Shown: positions 17,003 to 24,812 of the stretch, one piece after another
Numbering within the stretch: the stretch's first letter is position 1
Layout: the number at the start of each line of letters is the position of its first letter
Source of the DNA: Geminicoccaceae bacterium
GTDB taxonomy: Bacteria > Pseudomonadota > Alphaproteobacteria > Geminicoccales > Geminicoccaceae
NCBI GenBank assembly: GCA_025054575.1
Contig: JANWZN010000009.1
Coordinates: 1 to 40,710 of the forward strand
Length of the DNA stretch: 40,710 nt
Direction: 5' to 3'
The notes under the pieces: model-generated
What the model was told of the DNA's origin: nothing
Database searches by the model: none
What the model saw: only the letters and a program-made list of their open reading frames with translations
Position numbers and translations under genes: made by a program

Positions 17003-18760
17003 ATGCCGGTGTTGGAGACGATCCGGATCGACGGCTCCACGGGTGAAGGCGGCGGCCAGATCTTGCGCACGGCGCTGGCCGTAGCCGCCCTCGCCGCACG
17101 GCCGGTCGAGATCGTACGCATCCGCGAGAGACGGCCGATCCCGGGCCTCGCGGCCCAGCACCTGACCGCCGTGCGCGCGCTCGCCGCCTTGTGCGACGCT
17201 TCGCTCGAGGGCGATGCGCTCGGCTCGCGCGAGCTCCTGTTCGCGCCGCGCGGGCCGGTCCGTGCGGGCAGCTACACGATCGACGTGGGTGCGGCGCGCA
17301 AAGGCGGCAGCGCCGGGGCCGTTTCCTTGGTCCTCCAGGCGATCGCCGTACCCCTGGCACTCGCCCGCGGCAGCTCCGAGCTGCGCCTTTTCGGTGGGAC
17401 GCACGTCCCGTGGAGCCCGAGCTTCGACTATCTCGCCGAGGTCTGGGCCCCCACCCTCGCCCGGACCGGCCTCGCGATCGGCCTCGAGCTCGAGATCTCC
17501 GGCTGGTTTCCGGTCGGACGTGGTGCCGTGCGGGCGCGAATCGAAGGGCGTGCCGGCGCACCACCCTCCCCCGTCTCGCTCATTGAGCGGCCGCCGCTCG
17601 GGCGGATCGAGGGGCATGCGCTCGCCGCCAACCTACCGGCCGAGATCCCCCAGCGGATCGCCGACCGTGCTCGCAAGCTGCTCGAGCCCACCGGTGTGCC
17701 GCTCGCCATCCGGCCCGAACGGGTCAAAGCCGCCTCGCCAGGTGCGGCCTTGTGTCTGGTCGCGCATCACGATACCTGGCGGGCGGGGTTCGATTCCCTG
17801 GGCGCGCCGGGCAAGGCGTCGGAGGTGGTCGCCGAGGAAGCCGCCCACGCCCTGCTCGCGTTCGAGGCCGGCACCGCCGCGCTCGACCGGCACCTGGCCG
17901 ATCAGCTTCTTCTTCCGCTCGCGCTCGCTTCGGGACCCTCGCGCTTCACCACCGAGACGGCGACCGGCCATCTCGAGACCTGCGCCTGGCTCTTGGCCGA
18001 GCTCGGCGTCGCCCGTGTGGTGCTCGAGCCCCGGCCCGAGGGTGGTGTACTCGTCACCGTCGAGCCTCGCGGTCTCGCGATCCCGCACGGCGAGCCCCGC
18101 AGCACCCCGCACGTCCGCGCCGCCCAACCGGAGCCCGACGAGGGCGAGCGCGTGCCCCGACGGCGGGAGCATCGCGCCGCTGTCGAGGTCGGCGCGAGCC
18201 ACGGGCCCCCGCCTCCCGCCCCGATCCCCTGGAACCTGGTCGCGACCGTGCACGCCCAAGCCTGGCGCGAGGCGCTCGGGGTCCTCGGCCGTTACGGGAA
18301 GGTCCGCAAGACCCCCTACTACAACGTCGTCGTGATGGCGGTGGACGATCCGAGAGCCGTGGCCGAAGACCTCGCGCGGCGGATCGCGGCCGAGCCAGGG
18401 CTCATGAACTTCATCTCTCGCGTCGTGCCGCTCGATGCGGCCCTCGAGCTCGGTCCGCTCGAACAGGCCGAAGAGCGCCTGTTCGCGGCCTTCCTCCCGT
18501 TCCTGCCGCGCCTGGCCGGCAAGACCTTCCATGTGCGCGTGCACAAGCGCGGGCCCGGCAAGGCCCTCTCGGCGCACGCGCTCGAACGTGCGCTGGGCGA
18601 GCGGCTGCTGCGGGCGCTCGAGGCCGCCGGCACGCCCGGCCGCCTCGCCTTCGACGATGTCGATCTGATCCTGGTCGTCGAGATCGTCGACCAGCGCGCA
18701 GGTATCGCCGCATTCGATCGCGACGATCGCGCCCGCTTCCCGTTCCTGCGGCTCGATTGA
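17003..18760 (+). CDS. rtcA: RNA 3'-terminal phosphate cyclase fused to TAN1-like THUMP domain
   Basis: One uninterrupted frame of 585 residues with two RNA-related modules. Residues 1 to about 350 are RtcA, which converts an RNA 3'-phosphate to a 2',3'-cyclic phosphate through a covalent His-AMP. The motifs GEGGGQILR (14-22), HLTAVRAL, GGSAGAVSLVLQ and the nucleophile in DRHLADQLLLPLA (H297) are intact. A Pro/Arg-rich linker covers about 355-407. Residues 408-585 resemble the TAN1/archaeal THUMP family: NLVATVHAQAWREAL, then NFISRVVPLDA, then the THUMP core KTFHVRVHKRGPGK (from 507) and DDVDLILVVEIVDQRAGI. THUMP domains bind tRNA acceptor regions. E. coli RtcA has about 338 residues. The start is ATG 17003, but AGGAGG is only 2 bases upstream; GTG at 17009 has better spacing. 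Confidence 0.88.
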   Translation: MPVLETIRIDGSTGEGGGQILRTALAVAALAARPVEIVRIRERRPIPGLAAQHLTAVRALAALCDASLEGDALGSRELLFAPRGPVRAGSYTIDVGAARKGGSAGAVSLVLQAIAVPLALARGSSELRLFGGTHVPWSPSFDYLAEVWAPTLARTGLAIGLELEISGWFPVGRGAVRARIEGRAGAPPSPVSLIERPPLGRIEGHALAANLPAEIPQRIADRARKLLEPTGVPLAIRPERVKAASPGAALCLVAHHDTWRAGFDSLGAPGKASEVVAEEAAHALLAFEAGTAALDRHLADQLLLPLALASGPSRFTTETATGHLETCAWLLAELGVARVVLEPRPEGGVLVTVEPRGLAIPHGEPRSTPHVRAAQPEPDEGERVPRRREHRAAVEVGASHGPPPPAPIPWNLVATVHAQAWREALGVLGRYGKVRKTPYYNVVVMAVDDPRAVAEDLARRIAAEPGLMNFISRVVPLDAALELGPLEQAEERLFAAFLPFLPRLAGKTFHVRVHKRGPGKALSAHALERALGERLLRALEAAGTPGRLAFDDVDLILVVEIVDQRAGIAAFDRDDRARFPFLRLD

Positions 18761-18765
18761 CCGGC

Positions 18766-19620
18766 TCAGCAGACCGTCGCGGTCCCGAGCATCGCGAGCG
18801 CGCCGTCTGGTCCGGTGATCCAGAGGCGAACCGTGCCGTTGCCGGTTTCGGGATCACCGTGGACGGTGAGCTCCTCGCCGGCGAACAGGGGTGCCGTCGC
18901 GCGGAAGTCGAAGCGGGCGACGCCCGCATCCGGCCGTTCGCGACGCAGGAGATCGAGCATCAGCGTGGCCAGAAGCGGCCCGTGGACGATCACGCCGCGA
19001 TACCCCTCGACCTCGGTCGCGTAGCGATGGTCGTAGTGGATGCGATGGCCGTTGTAGGTCAGCGCACTGTAGCGGAACAGGAGGACGGGATCCGGTTGCC
19101 AGCGCCGCCGCCACGGGCCGGGCGACGGCGCGAGCGGCGGCGCCGCCGCTTCTTCGGGCCGGGGCAGCTCACGATAGACGATGTCGTGCTCCTCGACCAG
19201 TACCGGATGTCCGTCGGCCATGAAGCGATGCTCGACCAGGACGAAGACGAGCGGCCCGCTCCGCCCCTGCTTGAGCGACACCGCGCGCACGGTCGACACG
19301 CGTTCGAGCGTCTCGCCGATCCGAAGCGGCCGCTGCCAGGCGAGCCGGCCGCCGGCCCACATCCGCCGCGGCAACGGTACCGGCGGCAGGAAGTCGCCGC
19401 GCCGGGGGTGACCGTCGGGCCCGGTTCGGGAGGCCGCCACCACCGGACGGAAGTAGAGATGATGCCAGAAGGGCGGCAAGGGTGCGCCAGGCCCGGGCGG
19501 ATCCTCGCGGTCGAGCGCGGCGGTGAGGGCGGCTGCCGGCCAGGGATCGAGCGTGTCGACCCGCCGCTCCTCGCGGCCGACCCAGCGCTGCAGCTGGGCG
19601 AGATCGAGCCCCTCGCTCAC
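18766..19620 (-). CDS. MaoC-family dehydratase / HTD2-like acyl-CoA hydratase
   Basis: Hot-dog fold hydratase of 284 residues, similar to the COG3777 (HTD2/mesaconyl-C4-CoA hydratase-like) group. The N-terminal half is the 'FAS1-like dehydratase' domain (VSEGLDLAQLQRWVG; PLPRRMWAGGR; ERVSTVRAV). The C-terminal half carries the MaoC-like hydratase motif FRYSALTYNGHRIHYDHRYA with the catalytic Asn/His region, then YRGVIVHGPLLATLMLDL. It probably acts on a methyl-branched or C4-linked unsaturated acyl-CoA; the exact substrate is not deducible. The GTG start overlaps the stop of metZ (GTGA), so its translation depends on metZ and it would share metZ's SAM riboswitch control, which is unexpected for such an enzyme. 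Confidence 0.85.
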   Translation of the reverse strand: MSEGLDLAQLQRWVGREERRVDTLDPWPAAALTAALDREDPPGPGAPLPPFWHHLYFRPVVAASRTGPDGHPRRGDFLPPVPLPRRMWAGGRLAWQRPLRIGETLERVSTVRAVSLKQGRSGPLVFVLVEHRFMADGHPVLVEEHDIVYRELPRPEEAAAPPLAPSPGPWRRRWQPDPVLLFRYSALTYNGHRIHYDHRYATEVEGYRGVIVHGPLLATLMLDLLRRERPDAGVARFDFRATAPLFAGEELTVHGDPETGNGTVRLWITGPDGALAMLGTATVC

Positions 19621-20792
19621 GGTGCCAACGCCCGATCTAGATCGGCCATCAGGTCCTCCACCTCCTCGAGCCCGACCGAGAGCCGAATCAGGTCCTCGCT
19701 GACCCCGAGCTTCTCCCGCAGCTCGGCCGGCACCTTGGCGTGGGTGGTCGTGGCCGGATGGGTCGCGAGCGAGCGGGTGTCGCCAAGGTTGTTCGAGATC
19801 TTGACGAGCCGCAACCGGTTCAGCGCCGCAAAGGCACGCGCCCGGCCGCCACCCACACGGATCGCGATCATCGTCCCGGGCCCGCTCATCTGGCGTCGGG
19901 CGACCTCGGCCTGCGGGTGCGAGGCGAGGCCGGGATAGAGGACTTCCTCGACGCCGGGATGTTCGGCGAGCCACGCGGCGATCCGCTGCGCGCTCGCCTG
20001 TTGCGTTTCGACCCGGAGCCCGAGGGTTTCGAGGCCCTTCAAGAGCACCCAGGCGTTGAAGGGCGAGAGGGTCGGGCCCGTGTTTCGAATATAGGGCCGC
20101 AGCGTGTCTTTGATGAACGCCGACCCGCCGGCCACGAGCCCGCCCAGGCAGCGGCCCTGGCCGTCGATCAGCTTGGTCGCGGAATAGACCGAGAGGTCCG
20201 CCCCAAGCTCCAAGGGCCGCTGCAGCCAGGGTGTCGCGAAGGCGTTGTCGACCACGAGCCGGGCGCCGGCCTCCTTGGCGAGCCTCGCCACGTGGGCGAT
20301 GTCGACGAGCTCCAGCGTGGGGTTGGCGGGGCTCTCCACCAGCACGACATCAGCGGGCCGCGCGAGTGCTCGCTCCCAGCCCTCCCGGTCGGCAGCGCGC
20401 ACGAGCGCCGTCTCGACCCCGAAGCGCGGCAGAAGGTCGCCAACGATCCACTGGCAGGCGCCGAACAGCGGAGCCGAAGCGACCACGCGAGCACCCGCCC
20501 GGAGCTGGCAGAACAGGGCCGCGTGGACCGCGGCCATCCCGGTCGCGACCGCCGCGCAGTCTTCCGCCCCTTCGAGCTGCGCGAACCGCTCCTCGAGCAT
20601 CCGCACGGTGGGGTTGGCGATCCGCGTGTACTGGTAGCCGACGGCGCGGTCGGCGACCCGCGCCTCCGCTTCTTCGGCGCTCGCGTAGACGAAGCCCGAA
20701 GTCAAGAAGATCGCTTCGGAGGTCTCGCCGAAGGCGGACCGCGCCGCTCCACCGTGGACCAACCTGGTGCGCAGCCGCCAGCCCTCGCTCAT
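19617..20792 (-). CDS. metZ: O-succinylhomoserine sulfhydrylase
   Basis: PLP-dependent enzyme of the Cys/Met metabolism gamma-family, 391 residues. It opens MSEGWRLRTRLVHGG and has the family blocks YQYTRIANPTVRMLEERFA, VESPANPTLELVDI and the PLP-binding Lys in SATKLIDGQGR (K207). SNNLGDTRSLATHPATTTH is the typical C-terminal signature. The sequence best fits MetZ, which makes homocysteine from O-succinylhomoserine and sulfide; the closely related O-acetylhomoserine and cystathionine enzymes cannot be fully excluded. The ATG at 20792 has GGAGG five bases upstream, and a SAM-II riboswitch sits in the leader, which independently supports a methionine-pathway role. Confidence 0.94.
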   Translation of the reverse strand: MSEGWRLRTRLVHGGAARSAFGETSEAIFLTSGFVYASAEEAEARVADRAVGYQYTRIANPTVRMLEERFAQLEGAEDCAAVATGMAAVHAALFCQLRAGARVVASAPLFGACQWIVGDLLPRFGVETALVRAADREGWERALARPADVVLVESPANPTLELVDIAHVARLAKEAGARLVVDNAFATPWLQRPLELGADLSVYSATKLIDGQGRCLGGLVAGGSAFIKDTLRPYIRNTGPTLSPFNAWVLLKGLETLGLRVETQQASAQRIAAWLAEHPGVEEVLYPGLASHPQAEVARRQMSGPGTMIAIRVGGGRARAFAALNRLRLVKISNNLGDTRSLATHPATTTHAKVPAELREKLGVSEDLIRLSVGLEEVEDLMADLDRALAP

Positions 20793-20840
20793 CGCATCCT
20801 CCGCCGCGACGGCCGGCGGTCGGGCCCCGCGGCGCTCCGA

Positions 20841-20895
20841 CCTTTTAGCGGCTTCTTTAACGTGGCCCGCAAGCCGGCCGGCCCAAATCGCCACG
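20841..20895 (-). ncRNA. SAM-II riboswitch in the metZ leader
   Basis: On the minus strand the leader reads CGTGGCGATTTG, then a GC-rich loop, then GCCACGTTAAAGAAGCC and GCTAAAAGG. P1 pairs CGTGGC (20895-20890) with GCCACG (20866-20861). The pseudoknot pairs GGCTT (20875-20871) with AAGCC (20854-20850). The unpaired GATTTG, GTTAAAG and GCTAAA elements match the SAM-II (metA) motif known from Alphaproteobacteria. Downstream, GGTCGG (20842-20837) can pair with CCGACC (20823-20818), and CCGCC (20819-20815) with GGCGG (20805-20801). The latter overlaps the metZ ribosome site (20802-20798), suggesting control of translation by S-adenosylmethionine. This is recognition by eye, not a covariance-model score. 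Confidence 0.88.
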
Positions 20896-20927
20896 TGCCT
20901 CGCGCTTGCGCTCGCCGCCTGCGCTTG

Positions 20928-21980
20928 TCAATCGTGGCGGTCGCGCAGGTCGAGACCGATCGCGTCCTCGAGCCGCTCGAGCCGGTCACGGTCGAGCAGC
21001 CGTTCGAGCCCGTCCAAGATGCGCCGCACGAGCCGGGGCCCCTCGTAGACCAGGCCCGTGTAGAGCTGGACCGCCGAGGCGCCGGCACGGATCTTCGCAT
21101 AAGCGCGCTCGGGCGAATCGATCCCGCCCACGCCCACGAGCGCGAGCCGGCCGCGAACGCGCGCCGCGACCCGACGCAAGAGCTCGGTCGAGGGGGCGAA
21201 GAGCGGATCGCCGCTCAGGCCGCCGACCTCCCTCTTGAAAGGCGAGCGCAGCGACTCGGGCCGCGCGGTCGTCGTGTTGGAAATAACGAGACCGTCGATC
21301 CCGGCCTCCAGCGCGGTCGCCACGATCGTCGCTTCCTGCCCGTTTTCCAGATCCGGGGCGATCTTGAGGAAAAGCGGTGGTCGCCGCCCCGAGCCGACCC
21401 GCTCGCGAAGCCCACGCATCAACGTGGCCAAGAGCGGAGCGAGCCGCTCCGGGCGCTGCCAGTCCCGCAGGCCGGGCGTGTTCGGCGAGGAGACGTTGAC
21501 GACCAGATAATCGACGAGCGGGGCGAGCCGCTCGATGCCCAAGACGTAATCGGCGATCGGATCGTCACTGTCGCGGTTGACGCCGATATTGGCTCCGACC
21601 ACACCCGCGGCGCGGTCGCGGCGGGCGAGCCGTGCTGCCACCGCCTCGAGGCCGTCGTTGTTGAAGCCCATCCGGTTGACGAGCGCCCGGTCCTCGACCA
21701 AGCGGAAGAGCCGCGGCGGCGGGTTGCCGGCCTGCGGCCGCGGGGTGACCGTGCCGACCTCGACGAAGGCGAAGCCGAGCCGCAGGAGCCCCGCGAAGGC
21801 CTCGGCGTTCTTGTCGAAGCCGGCTGCCAGTCCGACGGGGTGCGGCAGCGCGAGGCCGGCGAGGCGGGTGGCGAGCCGCGGTCGAGTTCGGCGAGGGATC
21901 GGCGGTGCCATGCGCGCGAGTGCCAGGGCGAGCGCGTGTGCCCGCTCCGGCGGCAGCGGGCGCAAGAGCTCGGCGAGCAC
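20928..21980 (-). CDS. pyrD: Dihydroorotate dehydrogenase (quinone), class 2
   Basis: FMN enzyme of pyrimidine synthesis, 350 residues, oxidising dihydroorotate to orotate with quinone. The N-terminal helical region (LAELLRPLPPERAHALALAL) is the membrane-associating quinone tunnel of class 2 enzymes. The barrel follows with AAGFDKNAEAF, GTVTPRPQAGNPPPRLFRL and RMGFNNDG. The active-site Ser lies in NVSSPNTPGLR (class 1 enzymes use Cys). Later motifs are LKIAPDL, ISNTTT, GVGGIDSP and LYTGLVYEGP. The start is GTG at 21980, six bases after cysQ. The metZ riboswitch begins 33 bases after the stop, so pyrD is upstream of and outside SAM control. Confidence 0.95.
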   Translation of the reverse strand: MLAELLRPLPPERAHALALALARMAPPIPRRTRPRLATRLAGLALPHPVGLAAGFDKNAEAFAGLLRLGFAFVEVGTVTPRPQAGNPPPRLFRLVEDRALVNRMGFNNDGLEAVAARLARRDRAAGVVGANIGVNRDSDDPIADYVLGIERLAPLVDYLVVNVSSPNTPGLRDWQRPERLAPLLATLMRGLRERVGSGRRPPLFLKIAPDLENGQEATIVATALEAGIDGLVISNTTTARPESLRSPFKREVGGLSGDPLFAPSTELLRRVAARVRGRLALVGVGGIDSPERAYAKIRAGASAVQLYTGLVYEGPRLVRRILDGLERLLDRDRLERLEDAIGLDLRDRHD

Positions 21981-21986
21981 GGTCGG

Positions 21987-22751
21987 TTACGCGCCCCAGG
22001 CGATGAAGCCCGGGTTGGCGAAGCCGGGCTTGCCGTAGACGAGCGGCCGGCCATCGACCGTCTCGACCCGGCCGCCCGCCGCAGCGAGCACCGCATGGCC
22101 GGCGGCGGTGTCCCACTCCATCGTCCGACCGAAGCGCGGATAGACGTCCGCCCGCCCCTCGGCCACGAGACAGAACTTCAGGGCGCTCCCGGCCGAGACC
22201 GTCTCGCGGATGCCGTTGCGGGCCAGCCAGGCATCGGTCTCGGCGTCGCGATGCGAGCGGCTCGCGACCGCGACGAGCCCCTGGGCAGGCGGCCGGCGAC
22301 AGCGGATCGGGCGCTCTTGAGCGCCGTTGTGGCGCACCGCCCCCTGGCCTCGTATCCCCCACCAGAGCAGGCCCAGCGCCGGTGCCGCGACCACGCCCAA
22401 GACCGGCGTTTGGCCCTCCACGAGCCCGACATTGACCGTGAACTCGCCGTTGCGGGAGAGGAACTCGCGCGTTCCGTCGAGCGGATCCACGAGCCAGAAC
22501 GCCGCTCCCGCCGCGACCTCCGGGATCCGGCCGGCGGCGACCGCTTCTTCCGCCACGACCGGCACGTCCGGCGCGAGCGTTCTCAGACCCTCTTCGAGCA
22601 GCTGCTCGGCAGCGTGGTCGGCCGCGGTGACCGGCGAGTCGTCCGCCTTGCGCCCGGCCTCGGCCGGGCGGCCGTAATGATCGAGGACGACCGCGCCGGC
22701 GCGGGCGACGAGCTCTAGGACGGCCGGAAGCAGACGGGTCGGATCGGGCAT
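21987..22751 (-). CDS. cysQ: 3'(2'),5'-bisphosphate nucleotidase
   Basis: Inositol-monophosphatase-fold enzyme of 254 residues, most like CysQ, which hydrolyses 3'-phosphoadenosine 5'-phosphate left over from sulfate assimilation. Metal-binding motifs are DDSPVTAADHAAE, EEAVAAG (with the metal Glu), WLVDPLDGTREFLSRNGEF and EWDTAAGHAVL; LDGTREF is characteristic of CysQ rather than SuhB. The ATG at 22751 is the first gene of a same-strand run cysQ-pyrD-metZ-hydratase. The link to metZ makes sense because both serve assimilation of sulfur. Confidence 0.92.
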   Translation of the reverse strand: MPDPTRLLPAVLELVARAGAVVLDHYGRPAEAGRKADDSPVTAADHAAEQLLEEGLRTLAPDVPVVAEEAVAAGRIPEVAAGAAFWLVDPLDGTREFLSRNGEFTVNVGLVEGQTPVLGVVAAPALGLLWWGIRGQGAVRHNGAQERPIRCRRPPAQGLVAVASRSHRDAETDAWLARNGIRETVSAGSALKFCLVAEGRADVYPRFGRTMEWDTAAGHAVLAAAGGRVETVDGRPLVYGKPGFANPGFIAWGA

Positions 22752-22886
22752 CGGCGGCTCGCAAGAGAGGGCCCGCGTCCCGTTCGCGCCACCTTAACGA
22801 ACCGTCAACCCGAGGGGCGCAGAGTGCGTTCGGATGCCGCGGCGCCCCTCGGCGGCGCCGGCTCCGCCGAAGGAAGGGCACGGGAG

Positions 22887-24176
22887 ATGGACGCGCCCGA
22901 GGTCGAGGTCCGCGCGCGACGGTTCGAGCTCTACCCGCCCCGCACCCGCTGCGGTCTCGACCCCCGACTGCCCGGCGACTTCGCTGCCCGCCTCGCTCGC
23001 CTGCGCAAAGCCTATCTCGAGCTGCGCCGGCCCTGCGAGCCGAGCAGCCTGCGGGTCGTCGATCTGGCTCCGCTCAAAGAGCGGCTCGGTCCACGCTGGA
23101 GCGATCTGCGCCCGCTGCTGTTCGCGAATGTCGAGGCCTGCATCGCCCGCCGCCTCGAGGCCGACGAGCTCTACGTCGCCGCCGACGAGACCACGCTCTG
23201 GGTCTTCCTTCTCGGGCCGAGCCGTGCCGACCTCGACCGCCGCGGCGCGCTGATCGCGGCCGACATCACCGAGCGGCTTTTGGGGGTGGCACCAGGCGCC
23301 TGCTCGGTCGACGTTCGTGCTCTGCCCTTCGACTACCAGAGCGAGCTCGCCACCGTGGCCGGCATGCTCGGCCTGCGCGAGCGGGTCCGTCGAGCCGAGC
23401 GTCGACGGGCCGAGGACGAGGCGCGGCTCCTCACCGATCACGCCGCCGAGCTCGTGGCCCTCTACCGACCGGTGCTGGCCCTGCGGCTGGCCCGCATCGT
23501 CGGCTACCGGGCCTTCGCCCGCTACGCCGCACCGGGCGGTGCCATGATCGTGCCGGCGACGCTCTGCCCCGAGCCCGCCACCGGTGCCTTCGACGCCGAG
23601 CTCGACCGCTGGCTGCTGGAACAGGCTTGCCGGCACCTCGCACCCGACAAGCCCAGCGAGGGGTTGCCGATGCTGGCCGTGCCGGTGCACCGCGCGACGC
23701 TCGCCACCCCCGGCTTCCGCAACCGCTGGCAAGAGACCCTTGCGACCGTGCCGCCGAGCCGCGCCGGACGGCTGATCCTCGAGCTCCTCGACCCTGGCCC
23801 GGGACGGTGTGCGGCCGATTTGCGAGCCCTCGTCGCACCGCTCGACGGCCGGTTCGGCTTCCTCGTCGTCCGCGTGCCTCCGAGCCCCGCGGCGATCGCC
23901 GCGCTCGCCTGCAGCGGCGCGCGCGCCGCCTCGATCGACGCATCGAGCGTCGATCCGGCCGATGCGGCGCTCTTGGACCGGCTTGCCGAGCTCGTGACGG
24001 CCTGCCGCGAGGCGGGCCTGCGCAGCCTGCTGGTCCCCGTGTCCACCGTGGCGATGGCCGAGCGGGCGCGTGCCGCGGGGATCGACTACATCTCGGGCGA
24101 CGCCTGCCTGCCGCCGTCGCGGACCCCGGGTCCGCCGTTCGACCTCTTCCCGCGGCAGGGCGCCGAGTCCGCCTGA
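22887..24176 (+). CDS. Degenerate GGDEF/EAL-like protein, probably inactive
   Basis: Protein of 429 residues from the ATG at 22887; an in-frame GTG at 22824 would add 21 residues. No signal or membrane segment. Residues about 90-160 (LLFANVEACIARR, then LYVAADETTLWVFLLGPS and ADITERLLG) follow the fold pattern of a GGDEF domain without a GGDEF motif. A possibly helical linker rich in Arg and Glu (RVRRAERRRAEDEARLL) leads to about 210-425, which follows the EAL pattern: LDRWLLEQACRHL, FRNRWQETLA, LILELLD, then YISGDACLPP. The metal-binding EAL, DDFG and KID residues are missing, so no c-di-GMP hydrolysis is expected; binding or scaffolding is possible. Remote-homology call by eye. Confidence 0.6.
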   Translation: MDAPEVEVRARRFELYPPRTRCGLDPRLPGDFAARLARLRKAYLELRRPCEPSSLRVVDLAPLKERLGPRWSDLRPLLFANVEACIARRLEADELYVAADETTLWVFLLGPSRADLDRRGALIAADITERLLGVAPGACSVDVRALPFDYQSELATVAGMLGLRERVRRAERRRAEDEARLLTDHAAELVALYRPVLALRLARIVGYRAFARYAAPGGAMIVPATLCPEPATGAFDAELDRWLLEQACRHLAPDKPSEGLPMLAVPVHRATLATPGFRNRWQETLATVPPSRAGRLILELLDPGPGRCAADLRALVAPLDGRFGFLVVRVPPSPAAIAALACSGARAASIDASSVDPADAALLDRLAELVTACREAGLRSLLVPVSTVAMAERARAAGIDYISGDACLPPSRTPGPPFDLFPRQGAESA

Positions 24177-24302
24177 CACGAAGAGCCCGGCAGAACACGT
24201 TCATCAATCGCTGCGGATCGGACCTATCCGGGGGCGCCCGCCGCGCGATGATGTCGCCAAGCCTCCTCCGTTCGCTCCATATCGGGCACGGAGGAACGCT
24301 CG

Positions 24303-24800
24303 ATGCGGGATCGCGGGGGATTCGGTCCGCGCCGCCTGTTGCCGGTCGTCGTGCTGGCGGCGACCGCGGCCGGTTTCGACCATCTCCGGGCGCAACCCAC
24401 CCAGCCCGCCGGACTCGTCGCCCTGCGCGGCCCGGCGACGCGTGTCCGCGACGGCGATACCCTCGAGCTTCTGGGCCACGTCGTCCGGCTGCAGGGCATC
24501 GCCGCCCCGGAGCTGCACGAGCCCCTGGGCCACGAGGCCAAGCTGGCGCTCGAGGCGCTGGTCGCCGGCCGGACGCTGACCTGCCTGCCCGACGGCACCC
24601 GCTCGCATGGCCGAATCGTCGCGATCTGTCGGGTCGACGGCGAGGATGTCGGCGCCCGACTGGTCGCCATGGGCCTCGCCCGCGACTGCCCGCGTTTCTC
24701 GGCCGGCCGCTACCGGGCGATCGAACGCGAGGCCGCCCGCCGCGGTGCGGAAATCGGTCGCCGCTACGACCTGCCTTCCTATTGTCTTACCGGCTTCTGA
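24303..24800 (+). CDS. Thermonuclease (SNase-like) family protein, exported
   Basis: Protein of 165 residues with an N-terminal hydrophobic export segment (LLPVVVLAATAAG) and one staphylococcal-nuclease OB-fold domain. RVRDGDTLEL and VRLQGIAAPEL correspond to the active-site strand of SNase (the usual form is DGDT...RLxGIDxPE; here the second Asp of GID is Ala, so one Ca-binding or catalytic position may be changed). GHEAKLALEALVAGR and VGARLVAMGLARDC follow. Two C-terminal Cys (DCPRF, SYCLTGF) may pair. A nuclease role is uncertain because of the Asp substitution. The gene stands alone, with a 126-base gap upstream. Confidence 0.85.
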   Translation: MRDRGGFGPRRLLPVVVLAATAAGFDHLRAQPTQPAGLVALRGPATRVRDGDTLELLGHVVRLQGIAAPELHEPLGHEAKLALEALVAGRTLTCLPDGTRSHGRIVAICRVDGEDVGARLVAMGLARDCPRFSAGRYRAIEREAARRGAEIGRRYDLPSYCLTGF

Positions 24801-24812
24801 AGCCGCACCCGA

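Noticed and set aside
20817-20845. GGTCGG/CCGACC hairpin followed by TTTT, read as a plus-strand terminator
   Set aside because: No plus-strand gene ends there. The same palindrome belongs to the SAM-II leader of metZ on the other strand.
19740-22718. A 992-codon open frame on the plus strand
   Set aside because: It is antisense to metZ, pyrD and cysQ, which have clear family motifs. The translation is low-complexity and the length is a GC-rich codon-usage artefact.
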